Program-made: the position numbers and the translations under genes | The notes under the pieces: generated by a model | Told to the model about the DNA's origin: nothing | The model's input: only the letters and a program-made list of their open reading frames with translations | The model's database searches: none | From: an uncultured Actinomyces sp. | Lineage (GTDB): Bacteria; Actinomycetota; Actinomycetes; Actinomycetales; Actinomycetaceae | Length of the DNA stretch: 64,000 nt | Direction: 5' to 3' | Assembly (NCBI GenBank): GCA_902373545.1 | Contig: CABKMZ010000002.1 | Span: 1-64,000 of the forward strand | In this document: piece by piece, positions 32,427 to 41,095 of the stretch | How the letters are laid out: the number at the start of each line of letters is the position of its first letter | Position numbering within the stretch: position 1 is the first letter of the stretch

Positions 32427-32460
32427 TTCAGTGTTTGCGTGCGCGCGATGTGGCGCGGGC

Positions 32461-33222
32461 CTACTTGCCCATGCGGCGCTCGCGCTGGGCGTAGGAGCGC
32501 AGGGCACGCAGGAAATCCACGCGACGGAAGTCGGGCCAGTAGACCTCGCAGAAGTAGTACTCGGAGTGCACGGACTGCCACAGCATGAAACCGGACAGGC
32601 GCTGCTCCCCCGAGGTTCGGATGACGAGGTCGGGGTCGGGCTGGTCCTTCGTGTACACGTGGGCGGTGATGTCAGCGTCCGTGAAGGAGTCGGCGAGCTC
32701 GTCGAGGGTGCGGCCCTGGGCGGAGGCCTCGCGCATCATGGCGCGGACGGCCTCGGTGATCTCGTGTCGGCCGCCGTAGCCCACCGCGATATTGACGGTC
32801 ATCCCCTGCACGTCCGCGGTGCGCGCGACGGAAGAACGCAGGTCCTCGCCCACCTTCTCGGGCAGCAGGGACAGATCACCGACGACCGCTAGCTTCCAGC
32901 GCCCCTGGTCGGCCAGGAGGGACACGGCCTCGCAGATGATGCGCAGCAGCTCACCCAGCTCGCCCGCGTCGCGCGAGAGATTGTCGGTGGACAGCAGCCA
33001 CAGGGTAACGATGGAAACGCCTGCGTCCTCGGACCACTGGAGGAACTCGGCGATCTTGCCCGCGCCCGCGCGGTGCCCCTGCGAGGCGGTCGCGCCCAGC
33101 GACTTGGCCCAGCGGCGGTTCCCGTCGAGGATGACTCCCACGTGCTTGGGTACTGCCGCGTCGGACAGCTCGGCTTTGAGGCGACGCTCATACATGTCGT
33201 AGAGCATGTTCCACTGGCCCAT
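32461..33222 (-). CDS. uppS: Cis-prenyltransferase (UppS/Z-FPP synthase family)
   Basis: 253 residues. HVGVILDGNRRWAKSLG (catalytic Asp33), LWLLSTDNLSRDAGEL, NIAVGYGGRHEI and the C-terminal RTSGEQRLSGFMLWQS are the five-region signature of undecaprenyl diphosphate synthase-type enzymes. It builds Z-isoprenoid carriers for the cell wall. Actinobacteria often have a short-chain Z-FPP synthase beside the hemolysin III gene, so chain length is uncertain here. Confidence 0.9.
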   Translation of the reverse strand: MGQWNMLYDMYERRLKAELSDAAVPKHVGVILDGNRRWAKSLGATASQGHRAGAGKIAEFLQWSEDAGVSIVTLWLLSTDNLSRDAGELGELLRIICEAVSLLADQGRWKLAVVGDLSLLPEKVGEDLRSSVARTADVQGMTVNIAVGYGGRHEITEAVRAMMREASAQGRTLDELADSFTDADITAHVYTKDQPDPDLVIRTSGEQRLSGFMLWQSVHSEYYFCEVYWPDFRRVDFLRALRSYAQRERRMGK

Positions 33223-33342
33223 GTCGTCTCTCCTTAGTGTCGGCGCGGCGCGCGGCGTACGCTTATGGGATTAAGGGTATCGCGCCGCTGGCCACAGGGA
33301 AACAGAAATGCTCTCGCAGTGCGAGAACAAACCCGCCACGTC

Positions 33343-33376
33343 AACTTACGGCGTAGTAACCTACGGTGGCGTAAGG
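33343..33376. promoter_or_regulatory. Repeated TTACG/CGTAG palindromes, candidate operator
   Basis: CTTACGGCGTAG and CCTACGGTGGCGTAAG lie two bases or so apart just before the hemolysin III gene; each is a near palindrome built from TTACG..CGTAG halves. Such clustered palindromes look like a TetR-family operator. The regulator is not in the window. Confidence 0.5.
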
Positions 33377-33394
33377 AATTGATGAGGTGAAGAG

Positions 33395-34078
33395 ATGAAG
33401 ATCGCATCGCTCACGCCCAAGCAGTGGGCGTCCGGACAACTCGTCCACATCAAGCCGAAGTTGCGCGGGTGGCTCCACCTGGGCGCGGCCCCCCTATCCC
33501 TGGCAGCCTCCATCGTCCTGGTGTGCCTGGCCCCCACGACCCCGACCAAGATCGGATCGGCCGTCTACCTGGCCTGTTCCCTTATCCTCTTTGGTGTCTC
33601 CGCCACCTACCACCGCTTCTACTGGGCGCCGCGCTGGGAGACCGCGTGGAGGCGCATGGACCACTCCAACATCTTCCTGCTGATCGCCGGCACCTACACG
33701 CCGCTCACCATCGCCCTCCTGAACCGTTCCGATGCCACTATCCTCCTGTCCGTTGTCTGGGCAGGGGCGAGCGCTGGCATCTTGCTCAGCCTGTTCTGGC
33801 CCACCGCGCCGCGCTGGCTCTCCACCCTCGTCTACGTCGCGCTCGGATGGGTGGCCGTCTGGTACCTGCCCCAGCTATGGGCCGGGGGCGGACCCGCCAT
33901 CGTCTGGCTCATCGTCGCTGGCGGCCTCCTCTACACGGTGGGCGCTCTCGTCTACGGCCTGAAGAAGCCCGACCCCTCCCCCACCTGGTTTGGGTTCCAC
34001 GAGATCTTCCACGCTTTTACCGTCGCCGCGTGGGCCTGCCACTGCGTCGCCGTCTACCTGGCGGTCCTAGGCGGCTGA
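33395..34078 (+). CDS. Hemolysin III family / TrhA-type membrane protein
   Basis: 227 residues, seven predicted membrane spans. Family residues seen: RGWLHLGAAPLSLAAS, SATYHRFYW, MDHSNIFLLIAGTYTP and FGFHEIFHAFTVAAWACH, carrying the conserved Ser/His/Asp metal-binding set of the PAQR/CREST-like fold. Probably involved in membrane homeostasis rather than haemolysis. Start ATG at 33395 with GAGGTGAAGAG upstream. The palindromes at 33343-33376 are likely its control site. Confidence 0.92.
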   Translation: MKIASLTPKQWASGQLVHIKPKLRGWLHLGAAPLSLAASIVLVCLAPTTPTKIGSAVYLACSLILFGVSATYHRFYWAPRWETAWRRMDHSNIFLLIAGTYTPLTIALLNRSDATILLSVVWAGASAGILLSLFWPTAPRWLSTLVYVALGWVAVWYLPQLWAGGGPAIVWLIVAGGLLYTVGALVYGLKKPDPSPTWFGFHEIFHAFTVAAWACHCVAVYLAVLGG

Positions 34079-34122
34079 CGCGCCACCGACAGCGCTGAAT
34101 ACGTCGAGACGCGCAATGTTGC

Positions 34123-34163
34123 TACACTCGACACCGTGCGCGCCGACACCCCCGTGTCGGCGC
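34123..34163 (+). promoter_or_regulatory. greA promoter box and perfect leader hairpin
   Basis: TACACT at 34123-34128 can act as -10. Ten bases later GCGCCGACAC (34140-34149) and GTGTCGGCGC (34154-34163) form a perfect 10-bp stem with a CCCC loop, 32 bases before the greA start. It would be at the 5' end of the greA transcript. There is no T-run, so it could stabilise the mRNA or bind a protein. Confidence 0.5.
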
Positions 34164-34195
34164 TCAACTTACTGACACACGTCAACGGAGGAACC

Positions 34196-34675
34196 ATGGC
34201 CGACACTCAGTGGCTCACGCAGGCCCAGTACGACCTGCTCGCAAACGAGCTCAAGGAACGCGTCGAGGTCAAGCGCGTCGAAATCGCCCGACTCATCGAC
34301 GCCGCCCGCCAGGAGGGCGACCTGCGCGAGAACGGCGGCTACCACGCCGCCCGCAACGAGCAGTCGATGAACGAGACGCGCATCCAGGCCCTCCAGGACA
34401 TGCTCGAACACGCCGAGGTCGGCGAGACCCCCGCCGACGACGGCATCGTCGAGCCCGGCATGGTCGTCACCGCCCTGGTGGCCGGCCGCGAGCAGACCTT
34501 CCTCCTGGGTTCGCGCGACGCCGGCGGCGACCTGGGCATCCAGGTCTTCTCCGCGCAGGCCCCTCTCGGTGCCGCCGTCATCGGCCACAAGGCCGGCGAC
34601 AAGCTCTCCTTCGAAGCCCCCACCGGCCGCATGATCGACGTCGAAATCATCGAAGCCAAGCCCTTCGAAGGCTGA
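34196..34675 (+). CDS. greA: Transcription elongation factor GreA
   Basis: 159 residues from the ATG at 34196 (GGAGG upstream). N-terminal coiled coil with the acidic tip (EIARLIDAARQEGDLRENGGYHAA), and C-terminal FKBP-like domain (KAGDKLSFEAPTGRMIDVEI). It rescues backtracked RNA polymerase by stimulating transcript cleavage. Monocistronic, between its leader hairpin and the palindromic terminator at 34722-34751. Confidence 0.95.
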   Translation: MADTQWLTQAQYDLLANELKERVEVKRVEIARLIDAARQEGDLRENGGYHAARNEQSMNETRIQALQDMLEHAEVGETPADDGIVEPGMVVTALVAGREQTFLLGSRDAGGDLGIQVFSAQAPLGAAVIGHKAGDKLSFEAPTGRMIDVEIIEAKPFEG

Positions 34676-34721
34676 CGCGCTCCCGGCGAGACAGGAAGCT
34701 GCCTCGCCCACTCACGCAACA

Positions 34722-34751
34722 GGCGGGTCCCACCCTAGGGTGGGACCCGCC
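34722..34751. terminator. Perfect 30-bp palindromic terminator
   Basis: GGCGGGTCCCACCC, then TA.. and its exact inverse, make a 30-base perfect palindrome between convergent greA and the AI-2E transporter gene, 46 bases after the greA stop and 18 before the other. Likely bidirectional, although no T-run follows. Confidence 0.8.
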
Positions 34752-34769
34752 TGCGTCATACGTGCGTGT

Positions 34770-36269
34770 TCACGCGTCCACGTGCGGCGTCGGGGGTTCC
34801 CCCGACGTCTCCTTCTCGCCCGCGGCCGAATCGCTCGAGGAGGCGGCCTTACCCGACTCCACCCGCACCTTCACCACGGGCTCAGACTCAGCCACGGCCT
34901 CGTCCATATCGAGCCTGGAGTGGTAGGGGCGCGTGTCCACCTTACCCGCGTACGTCGCGGCGATCTGCTCCTCAAGCATTCCGGGAGGCCCGCCCGGTCG
35001 GTCCTGGGCCGTAGCCAATTCGGGCATCGGGTCGTAGCCGTGCAGGTACATGACGGTCGCGTTGATGAAGGCCGCGATCGGCACGGAGAAGACCGCGCCC
35101 GCAATGCCCGCAATCGCCGAACCTGTGGTGATCACGAGCATGACAGCAACCGGATGCAACGATACTGCGTTCGACATCATGAAAGGCTGGAGGATGTTCG
35201 ACTCGACCTGCTGAACCACCAGGATGATGATCAGCATGATGATCGCCTTGGACAGGCCGCCATTCACAGCGGCCACCAAGACCGCGATCACTCCCGACGT
35301 CAGCGCACCCAGAATCGGCACGAACGCCGCGAAGAACGTAATGACACCGATCGGAATGGCCAGGGGAACGCCCAGGAAGAACGCGCCCAGCGCGATGCCG
35401 GTGGCGTCAATCGCCGCAACCTGAATCTGTGTGCGTACGTAGGAACCGAAGGTCGCCCAGCCGCGGATCGCGCTTTCGTGGACGGGCACGCGCGCGGGCG
35501 CGGGCAGCAGGCGCACGCACCACAGCCAGATGGAGCGGCCTTCCTTGAGGAAGAAGAAGAGGCAGAAGAGCATCGTCAGGCCCGACGTGGCCAACGTGCC
35601 CACCGACGAGGTGATATTGATGGCACCGGTCGCCAGCGTCTCCTTGTTGGTGTCGAGCCAGGTGACGAGTTCGGTGCGCAGCGCCTCAAGCATGTTATTC
35701 AAAACGGCCGTGTCGAGCTTGAGTGGACCGTTCGTGAGGTAGTCGTTGTGTGCCAACGCGTTGAGCAAGGCGGCGAAGCCTTGCACGGCCTGAGTCGCCA
35801 GCTGCGGCACCTGCTGGATGAGCTCGGCGGCTGCCTGGCTCAGCGCGCCGGCGACGACCGCGAAGAAAATGAGCAGGCCGACGGTCGCAGCCAGGGACGA
35901 GGGCAGGTGCAGTTTCCGACGCATCCACGACACGAGCGGCTCCAGCAGAACCGCGAGGGTCAGCGCGATCGCGACCGGCATGATGACGAGCGTCAGGTGC
36001 GCTCCGACCCACATGCAGGCGGCGACCAGGCCGATGATGACGAGCATGCGCCACGACAGAGCCGCTGCCACTCGCAAGCTGCGCGGAACCAGCGCGGAGG
36101 CGTCGACTTCGTCGCTGCGCTCTTCACGCACGGACAGGACGACGGGAGCGGGGGCCGAAGCGTGCACGGGGGGCGTCGCGCGGGCGGGGTTCTTCGCGGG
36201 TATTACCGCGCTCACCCTCCCCATCAGGTCGGACAGGTTCCACCGAGGTCGTTTGGGTGTTGTGGCCAC
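34770..36269 (-). CDS. AI-2E family transporter (PerM-like)
   Basis: 499 residues from the GTG at 36269 with AAAGGAG at the correct distance; the GTG at 36287 overlaps that site and is rejected. About eight membrane spans, with LVAVV-type AI-2E block GVPLAIPIGVITFFAAFVPI and a central periplasmic helical loop. N- and C-terminal tails are Pro/Ala/Ser-rich. The family includes quorum-signal exporters and Na+/H+ antiporters; the substrate is unknown here. Confidence 0.87.
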   Translation of the reverse strand: MATTPKRPRWNLSDLMGRVSAVIPAKNPARATPPVHASAPAPVVLSVREERSDEVDASALVPRSLRVAAALSWRMLVIIGLVAACMWVGAHLTLVIMPVAIALTLAVLLEPLVSWMRRKLHLPSSLAATVGLLIFFAVVAGALSQAAAELIQQVPQLATQAVQGFAALLNALAHNDYLTNGPLKLDTAVLNNMLEALRTELVTWLDTNKETLATGAINITSSVGTLATSGLTMLFCLFFFLKEGRSIWLWCVRLLPAPARVPVHESAIRGWATFGSYVRTQIQVAAIDATGIALGAFFLGVPLAIPIGVITFFAAFVPILGALTSGVIAVLVAAVNGGLSKAIIMLIIILVVQQVESNILQPFMMSNAVSLHPVAVMLVITTGSAIAGIAGAVFSVPIAAFINATVMYLHGYDPMPELATAQDRPGGPPGMLEEQIAATYAGKVDTRPYHSRLDMDEAVAESEPVVKVRVESGKAASSSDSAAGEKETSGEPPTPHVDA

Positions 36270-36365
36270 TGGCTCTCCTTTTCTCACTGCCCCAGCCTAC
36301 TCGCCCCCGCATCTATTTCCAGAACTCACGCGCTCAATAGGCGCAAGCGAGGCGCAGGTGGTGAA

Positions 36366-37001
36366 ATGGCATACATGAATGAGCTTTTTCGTGTGGCGCG
36401 CACGGGGGTGTCCCCGTCGGTGCACGCCGTGTTGGGGTCATCGATGAGCGACGAGGCCGGGGCTGGCCAGGAGGTTATCTTCCTGGCGGCTGGGTGCTTT
36501 TGGGGCGTGGAGAAGGCGATGTGGAACGCTCCCGGCGTCGTGACGACGGCGACCGGCTACATGGGCGGGCACACCGCTCATCCGACGTACCGTCAGGTCT
36601 GTTCTCATACGACCGGCCACGCCGAGGTCGTGCGTGTCCTCTTCGATACGTCACTGACGAGCGCGGCAGACTTGATTCGGTTGTTCTTCGAGATTCACGA
36701 CCCCACGCAGGTGGGCGGCCAGGGCAACGACATCGGCGACCAGTATCGTTCCGAAATCTGGACGACGACGCAGCGCCAGCTACAGGACGCGACCGCTTTG
36801 CGCGCCGCCTACCAGGAGGTGTTGAGCGCGCGAGGATTCGGCCCGATCCAGACGGTGATCTCTCCGGTCCCCTCCCCCGAGTCGAACGCTCGATTCTGGC
36901 AGGCCGAGGACTACCACCAGCAGTATCTGTTCAAGAACCCCGGCGGCTATGAGTGCCACGCGCGCACGGGCGTGGCATGCCCGGCGCTTCCCCAGGAGTA
37001 G
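36366..37001 (+). CDS. msrA: Peptide methionine sulfoxide reductase MsrA
   Basis: 211 residues from the ATG at 36366 (AGGTGG upstream). The catalytic motif is FLAAGCFWGVEKAMW, followed by GYMGGHTAHPTYRQVCSHTTGHAE and AEDYHQQYLFKNP. It repairs Met-S-sulfoxide. The ~30 residues before the domain include SSMSDEAGAGQ, encoded by an in-frame copy of the GACGAGGCCGGGGC motif (36450-36463), so translation might instead start at the ATG at 36444. Confidence 0.93.
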   Translation: MAYMNELFRVARTGVSPSVHAVLGSSMSDEAGAGQEVIFLAAGCFWGVEKAMWNAPGVVTTATGYMGGHTAHPTYRQVCSHTTGHAEVVRVLFDTSLTSAADLIRLFFEIHDPTQVGGQGNDIGDQYRSEIWTTTQRQLQDATALRAAYQEVLSARGFGPIQTVISPVPSPESNARFWQAEDYHQQYLFKNPGGYECHARTGVACPALPQE

Positions 37002-37020
37002 ACGGGGCGCAGCACACGCA

Positions 37021-37054
37021 CGCGGGGGCCGACACGATGGTGTCGGCCCCCGCG
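37021..37054. terminator. Strong hairpin between msrA and the FKBP gene
   Basis: A 15-bp perfect stem (CGCGGGGGCCGACAC at 37021-37035 and its inverse at 37040-37054) with a 4-base loop lies between two convergent genes. Bidirectional terminator by position. Confidence 0.8.
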
Positions 37055-37064
37055 TGCAGGACGA

Positions 37065-37463
37065 TCAGTTCACGCCGAGGATGTCGGTGACGAACACGAG
37101 GGTCGCGCCGCCGGGGATGCCCGCCTGCGGGACGCCACGCTCGCCGTAGCCGAGTTCAGCGGGGATGGACAGCAGGACGCGGTCGCCCACGCGCTTGCCC
37201 ACCAGGCCCTCATCCCAACCGGGGATGACCATGCCGACGCCGATCTGGAAGGACAGGGCGCCGCCGCGATCGAAGGAGTTGTCGAAGTCGGTGGCGGAGC
37301 CGAAGACGGCACCGTAGTAGTGGCAGGTGATCGTGTCGCCGGCCTCAACCTCCTGGCCGTCGCCGGCGCGCAGGACCTCGACGACGAGCTCGTCAGAGGG
37401 GGTGCCGTCGAAGGCGAGGGCGGGCTTGCGGCCGAATTCGCCCGTGACAGAGATGTTTTCCAT
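37065..37463 (-). CDS. FKBP-type peptidyl-prolyl cis-trans isomerase
   Basis: 132 residues, a single FKBP domain: VEAGDTITCHYYGAVFGSATDFDNSF, IPGWDEGLVGKRVGDRVLL and IPAELGYGERGVPQAGIPGG. No signal peptide, so cytosolic. AAGGAAAG lies upstream of the ATG. Assists folding of proline-containing segments. Confidence 0.93.
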   Translation of the reverse strand: MENISVTGEFGRKPALAFDGTPSDELVVEVLRAGDGQEVEAGDTITCHYYGAVFGSATDFDNSFDRGGALSFQIGVGMVIPGWDEGLVGKRVGDRVLLSIPAELGYGERGVPQAGIPGGATLVFVTDILGVN

Positions 37464-37506
37464 GGTGTCTTTCCTTAAGGGGGTGTCGGTGATGCGGTGC
37501 GGCGCG

Positions 37507-38484
37507 TCAGTCGCGGCGCATGAAGTAGGACAGGATCTTGAGGATCTCGAGGTAGATCCAGATGACGTCCGTCATGATCGCGAAGGTGCACAGCCACGAG
37601 TACTTCACGGGCACGCCGGCGTTGACGCCGACCTTGACGGCGTCGAAGTCGCGCACGAGGCACAGGACACCGATGAACACGGCGAGCAGGCCAATGATGA
37701 CGCCCAGCGGGATGCCGAACACGGGGGTGTTACGCACGGCCGTCATGTCGACCAGGCCGGTGCCCGACAGGAGAATGCTCAGCGAGTAGTAGATGAAGAA
37801 CGCGAAGGAGCCGATTCCCGCGACTCGGGTGAGCGTGTTCGAGTTACGTACGAAACCGAAGCTGAACGCACCCAGCGTCACACCGATGACGACGAGGGTT
37901 GCCAGGACAGCGGTGACGACAATGCCCGGGTAGAGCGTCTCGAAAGCGAAGGACAACGCACCCAGCACGAAGCCCTCAATCGCCGAGTAGGCGATGATCG
38001 CGGCCGGGCGCACCTTCTGCGAGAAGCGAATCCACAGGCCCAGGCCAAGGGTCACGAAGCAGCTAACCAGGGCCATGAGCATCGCCAGAGCAGGAACGAC
38101 AATCCCCGCCATCCAGCCGACGACCGCACCGCCGAGAACCAGGCCGAAGCACATGAGGGACTTAACCACGACGTCGTCGTAGGTCATGCGCCCGCGATCC
38201 ACCGCGTCGGCGGCGGGCCCGTTCATCATCGCCTCGTAGGAGGCCATCGGGTCACCGTAGGCGCCCTGCTGGCCGTACGCCTGCTCCTGGGGCGTGCCGT
38301 AGGTCGGCTGAGCGGAGTAGGGGGCCGCCTGCGGCGGCGTCGCGTACGGGTGAGTCTGTCCCGCGTAGGGGTTGGGTGCCTGCTGCGAAGCGGGCTGGTA
38401 GCCGGGCATCGTGGGATAGCCGGCGGGCGTCGACGACTGGGTCGACCAGTCCTTGACGATCTTGTTCATCACCGGATTGGCCAT
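37507..38484 (-). CDS. Bax inhibitor-1/YccA family membrane protein
   Basis: 325 residues. A Pro/Gln/Tyr-rich N-terminal tail of about 100 residues is followed by seven membrane spans with the BI-1 features MTYDDVVVKSLMCFGLVLGG, GLWIRFSQKVRPAAIIAYSAIEGFVLG and a C-terminal IYLEILKILSYFMRRD. GGAGGAAAT lies directly before the ATG at 38484. The family is linked to calcium leak or membrane stress; its role in Actinobacteria is not known. Confidence 0.88.
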   Translation of the reverse strand: MANPVMNKIVKDWSTQSSTPAGYPTMPGYQPASQQAPNPYAGQTHPYATPPQAAPYSAQPTYGTPQEQAYGQQGAYGDPMASYEAMMNGPAADAVDRGRMTYDDVVVKSLMCFGLVLGGAVVGWMAGIVVPALAMLMALVSCFVTLGLGLWIRFSQKVRPAAIIAYSAIEGFVLGALSFAFETLYPGIVVTAVLATLVVIGVTLGAFSFGFVRNSNTLTRVAGIGSFAFFIYYSLSILLSGTGLVDMTAVRNTPVFGIPLGVIIGLLAVFIGVLCLVRDFDAVKVGVNAGVPVKYSWLCTFAIMTDVIWIYLEILKILSYFMRRD

Positions 38485-38635
38485 ATTTCCTCCTTCATCA
38501 GTGATGCAATGCCTCTAGTGTCGCACGGCGTCAGGCGCCGTGGGCAACATTTCATTATGCGCGCAACGATCGCATCCTTCCACGAGGCGTGCGGGCGCTA
38601 CGAGCCACGGCCTCGTCAACAAAACGTACGAACAG

Positions 38636-38709
38636 TACCCCCGGTGGGACTCGAACCCACAACACACCGATTTTAAGTCGGTTGCCTCTGCCAATTGGGC
38701 CACGGGGGC
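38636..38709 (-). tRNA. tRNA with UAA anticodon (annotatable as Leu), short variable arm
   Basis: 74 bases. Acceptor GCCCCCG (38709-38703) pairs with CGGGGGT; discriminator A at 38636; no CCA encoded. D-arm GGCCC-AATTGGCAGA-GGC, anticodon stem ACCGA/TCGGT with loop CTTAAAA (anticodon TAA), variable region of only five bases (GTGTT), T-arm GTGGG-TTCGAAT-CCCAC. UAA decodes UUA Leu, but canonical tRNA-Leu has a long variable arm. This body resembles class I tRNAs such as tRNA-Lys. Amino-acid identity is thus uncertain. Confidence 0.85.
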
Positions 38710-38747
38710 GGAGCGCGTTACCAGCCTACGGGAGGCCGGGGCGCGTA

Positions 38748-39725
38748 TCAAGCCTGGTCGATCATCGACATCGCGATGCCGTCGAGGATGTCATGCTCGG
38801 AGGTGATGACCTCGTCGATGGGGTGACCGGCCGCCCGCGCGCGCTCAAGCACGCGGGTGACGATGCGACTCCAGATGAGCGCACCGGCGGCGATGACGTC
38901 CTCGCGCCCCTCGGGCATGAAGCCCAGCGAGGCCTTCACGGAGGTCGGCTGATCCACCATAAAGCGAACGGCCGCGTCGATCTCGGGGGCGCTCAGGCGG
39001 GCGCCGTGGATGCGTTCGGGCTGGTAGGAGGTCAGGCCCAGGGCCTGCGCGGTCAGCGTCGTCACCGTGCCGGCGACACCCACGAGGGAGCGCACGCGCG
39101 CCAGGTCCACGGACTTTTCCGCGATGTCCAGCTGCTCATCGATCCACGCGATCGCGCGTTCCTGGTCGGCCGCGGGCACGCCGCCGGCCGGATCCACGTG
39201 CGTGAAGAACTTTTCCGTGACGCGCACCGCGCCCATGTCGATCGAAATCGCCTGCTTGACGCTCGTCGAGCCCAGGACCAGCTCGGTTGAGCCGCCGCCG
39301 ATGTCGACGACCAGCATCGGGCCGGGCAGCGACTCGCCCAGCCCGCCCACGGCGCCGCGGAAGGACAGCGACGCCTCCTGCGTGCCCACGACAACCTCGG
39401 GCTCGACGCCGATGACGGCCTTGATCTGGCGGACGAACTCAGCGCTGTTGGATGCGTCTCGCGTCGCCGAGGTCGCCACAAAACGAATGCTCGTCGCACC
39501 GAGCTTTTCGATCATCCGCTGGTACTCGACGGTGGCCTCCACCGCGCGCGAAATCGCGGCGGGATCGAGGTATCCGCGCGCATCCACGCCCTGTCCCAGG
39601 CGCACGATGCGCATCTGGCGGGTCAGGTCAGCCAGGTGAGGACGGCCATCCTCACCGATATGTCCATCGGCGACGAGTAGTCGGATCGAGTTGGTTCCAC
39701 AGTCAATGGCAGCTACGCGGATCAT
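38748..39725 (-). CDS. ppx: Ppx/GppA family exopolyphosphatase
   Basis: 325 residues. Actin-like ATPase fold with IRVAAIDCGTNSIRLLVAD (phosphate 1) and MLVVDIGGGSTELVLG (phosphate 2). The single-domain short form is common in Actinobacteria, where it hydrolyses short polyphosphate and/or pppGpp. It is the end of the eno-ftsB-DUF501-ppx gene order; the GACGAGGCCGGGGC motif at 39752-39765 separates it from the DUF501 gene. Confidence 0.92.
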   Translation of the reverse strand: MIRVAAIDCGTNSIRLLVADGHIGEDGRPHLADLTRQMRIVRLGQGVDARGYLDPAAISRAVEATVEYQRMIEKLGATSIRFVATSATRDASNSAEFVRQIKAVIGVEPEVVVGTQEASLSFRGAVGGLGESLPGPMLVVDIGGGSTELVLGSTSVKQAISIDMGAVRVTEKFFTHVDPAGGVPAADQERAIAWIDEQLDIAEKSVDLARVRSLVGVAGTVTTLTAQALGLTSYQPERIHGARLSAPEIDAAVRFMVDQPTSVKASLGFMPEGREDVIAAGALIWSRIVTRVLERARAAGHPIDEVITSEHDILDGIAMSMIDQA

Positions 39726-39782
39726 CGCTTCGTTTCTCGTGTGTCGTCCCGGACGAGGCCGGGGCTAGCGTGTGGGAATGGC

Positions 39783-40292
39783 TCAGCAGGAGCAGCGCTC
39801 GGTTGAGAACAGGCCGCGCTCGGCCAGCATCGCGAGCGCGCGGTCACCGATCGGGTTCACGCCCGGGCCCGCGGCCAAGGCGTGGCCGACGAGGGCGTGC
39901 AGGCACTTGACGCGCGTGGGCATTCCGCCGGCGCTGACGCCGGAAATCTCGGGGACGTCGCCCAGGCTCAGGCGTGCGTCGATGTAGGCCTGGTGGGCAC
40001 GCGCGTAGGCGGCGCGCAGCTCCTCATCCTCGGCGAGTTGGGCGTTGAGGGTCTCCATGACGTGCTCGGCCTCCAGTGTCGAGGCCCCCTTGACCGCGGC
40101 GGGGTGCGTCAGGTAGTAGGTCGTGGGGAACGGAGTACCATCGGGCAGACGCGGCGCAGTGGCGACGACCGTGGGGCGCCCGCACACGCAGCGCGCGGCG
40201 ATACCGACGACGCCACGGGGGATGCGCCCCAGCTGGGAGCGCAGGACCTCCAGGTCCTCTTCGGTAGCGTCCGTAGTGTTAACGAGGCTCAT
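39783..40292 (-). CDS. DUF501 domain protein
   Basis: 169 residues. LGRIPRGVVGIAARCVCGRP, a Cys pair, FPTTYYLTHPAA, RVKCLHALVGHALAAGPGVNPIGD and a Cys-Ser-Cys end typify DUF501. The start overlaps the stop of the FtsB-like gene by four bases (ATGA). Function unknown; conserved genomic linkage with eno, the divisome gene and ppx. Confidence 0.9.
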   Translation of the reverse strand: MSLVNTTDATEEDLEVLRSQLGRIPRGVVGIAARCVCGRPTVVATAPRLPDGTPFPTTYYLTHPAAVKGASTLEAEHVMETLNAQLAEDEELRAAYARAHQAYIDARLSLGDVPEISGVSAGGMPTRVKCLHALVGHALAAGPGVNPIGDRALAMLAERGLFSTERCSC

Positions 40293-41047
40293 TCTCCGCT
40301 TTCTTGGCCGGTGGTGTTTGCCTGGCCGGACTGGCTCGTCTCGGCCGATGGGATGGGGTTCGAGGTGGGCGGCTGGTCCGCCTTCCCCACAAGGATAGCG
40401 ACCTGTTGCACCCAGGGCCGCGCGGGCCCGGTCGGCGCTGCGGCCGCGGCCATCGCGGAGTCCTGGTATTGCGGCCCGGGATCGACGACCGTGTATTGAG
40501 TCTCACCGGGGCGCACGTATCCGAGGCGTTCGCGCGCCTGGGTGGAGATGTAGTCCGGGTCGCTCCACAGGTCCAGCTGGCGCTGCATGTCAGCGTTCTT
40601 CTTCTGCTGCTCGGCCACCTGTGCCTTGATCTGAGCCAGTTCGCGCTCCTGCTGCCACCATTGGTAGAGGCTGGGCACCAGCATGACGGACAAGATCGCG
40701 GCGACGACCATGACGACGACAAGGCGCGTGGAGACGTCCAGGCCGCCGATCGACAGAACGGGGGCGTTCTCGCGCGGCGTGCGCTTCGAATCGCGTCTCC
40801 TGGCGCGCTGGTCGCGGCGCGCCCTGTCCGAGGACTTCTCCCCCGTCGTGCGCGCCGCCTTCTTCCGGTCCGCCTTGCCGGCCTTGTCCTTCTTGCGCGC
40901 CGAGGCCTCGTCCTCCTTCGCCGCCTGTGCCGCGGCCCTGCGCTGGCGAGACTTTTCCGCGTTGATCTCACGCGTCGTCCGCGCTCCCTCCGAGGCGGAG
41001 GAGCGGCGACGCGGGGAGGGGCGGGAGGAGGGACGACGACTAGCCAT
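40289..41047 (-). CDS. FtsB/DivIC-like septum formation initiator
   Basis: 252 residues. A long charged Arg/Lys/Glu-rich cytoplasmic region (1-110), one membrane span (VVVMVVAAILSVMLVPSLY), a short coiled coil (QERELAQIKAQVAEQQKKNADM), then the DivIC motif LDLWSDPDYISTQARERLGYVRPGE and a disordered tail. A bitopic divisome protein that links FtsL/FtsQ-type partners; the long N-terminus is typical of Actinobacteria. Forms an operon with DUF501. Confidence 0.88.
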   Translation of the reverse strand: MASRRPSSRPSPRRRSSASEGARTTREINAEKSRQRRAAAQAAKEDEASARKKDKAGKADRKKAARTTGEKSSDRARRDQRARRRDSKRTPRENAPVLSIGGLDVSTRLVVVMVVAAILSVMLVPSLYQWWQQERELAQIKAQVAEQQKKNADMQRQLDLWSDPDYISTQARERLGYVRPGETQYTVVDPGPQYQDSAMAAAAAPTGPARPWVQQVAILVGKADQPPTSNPIPSAETSQSGQANTTGQESGE

Positions 41048-41095
41048 TCTTCTATCGTGCCCTATGAACGCGAATTTGGCTCACCCCACGCCGTG

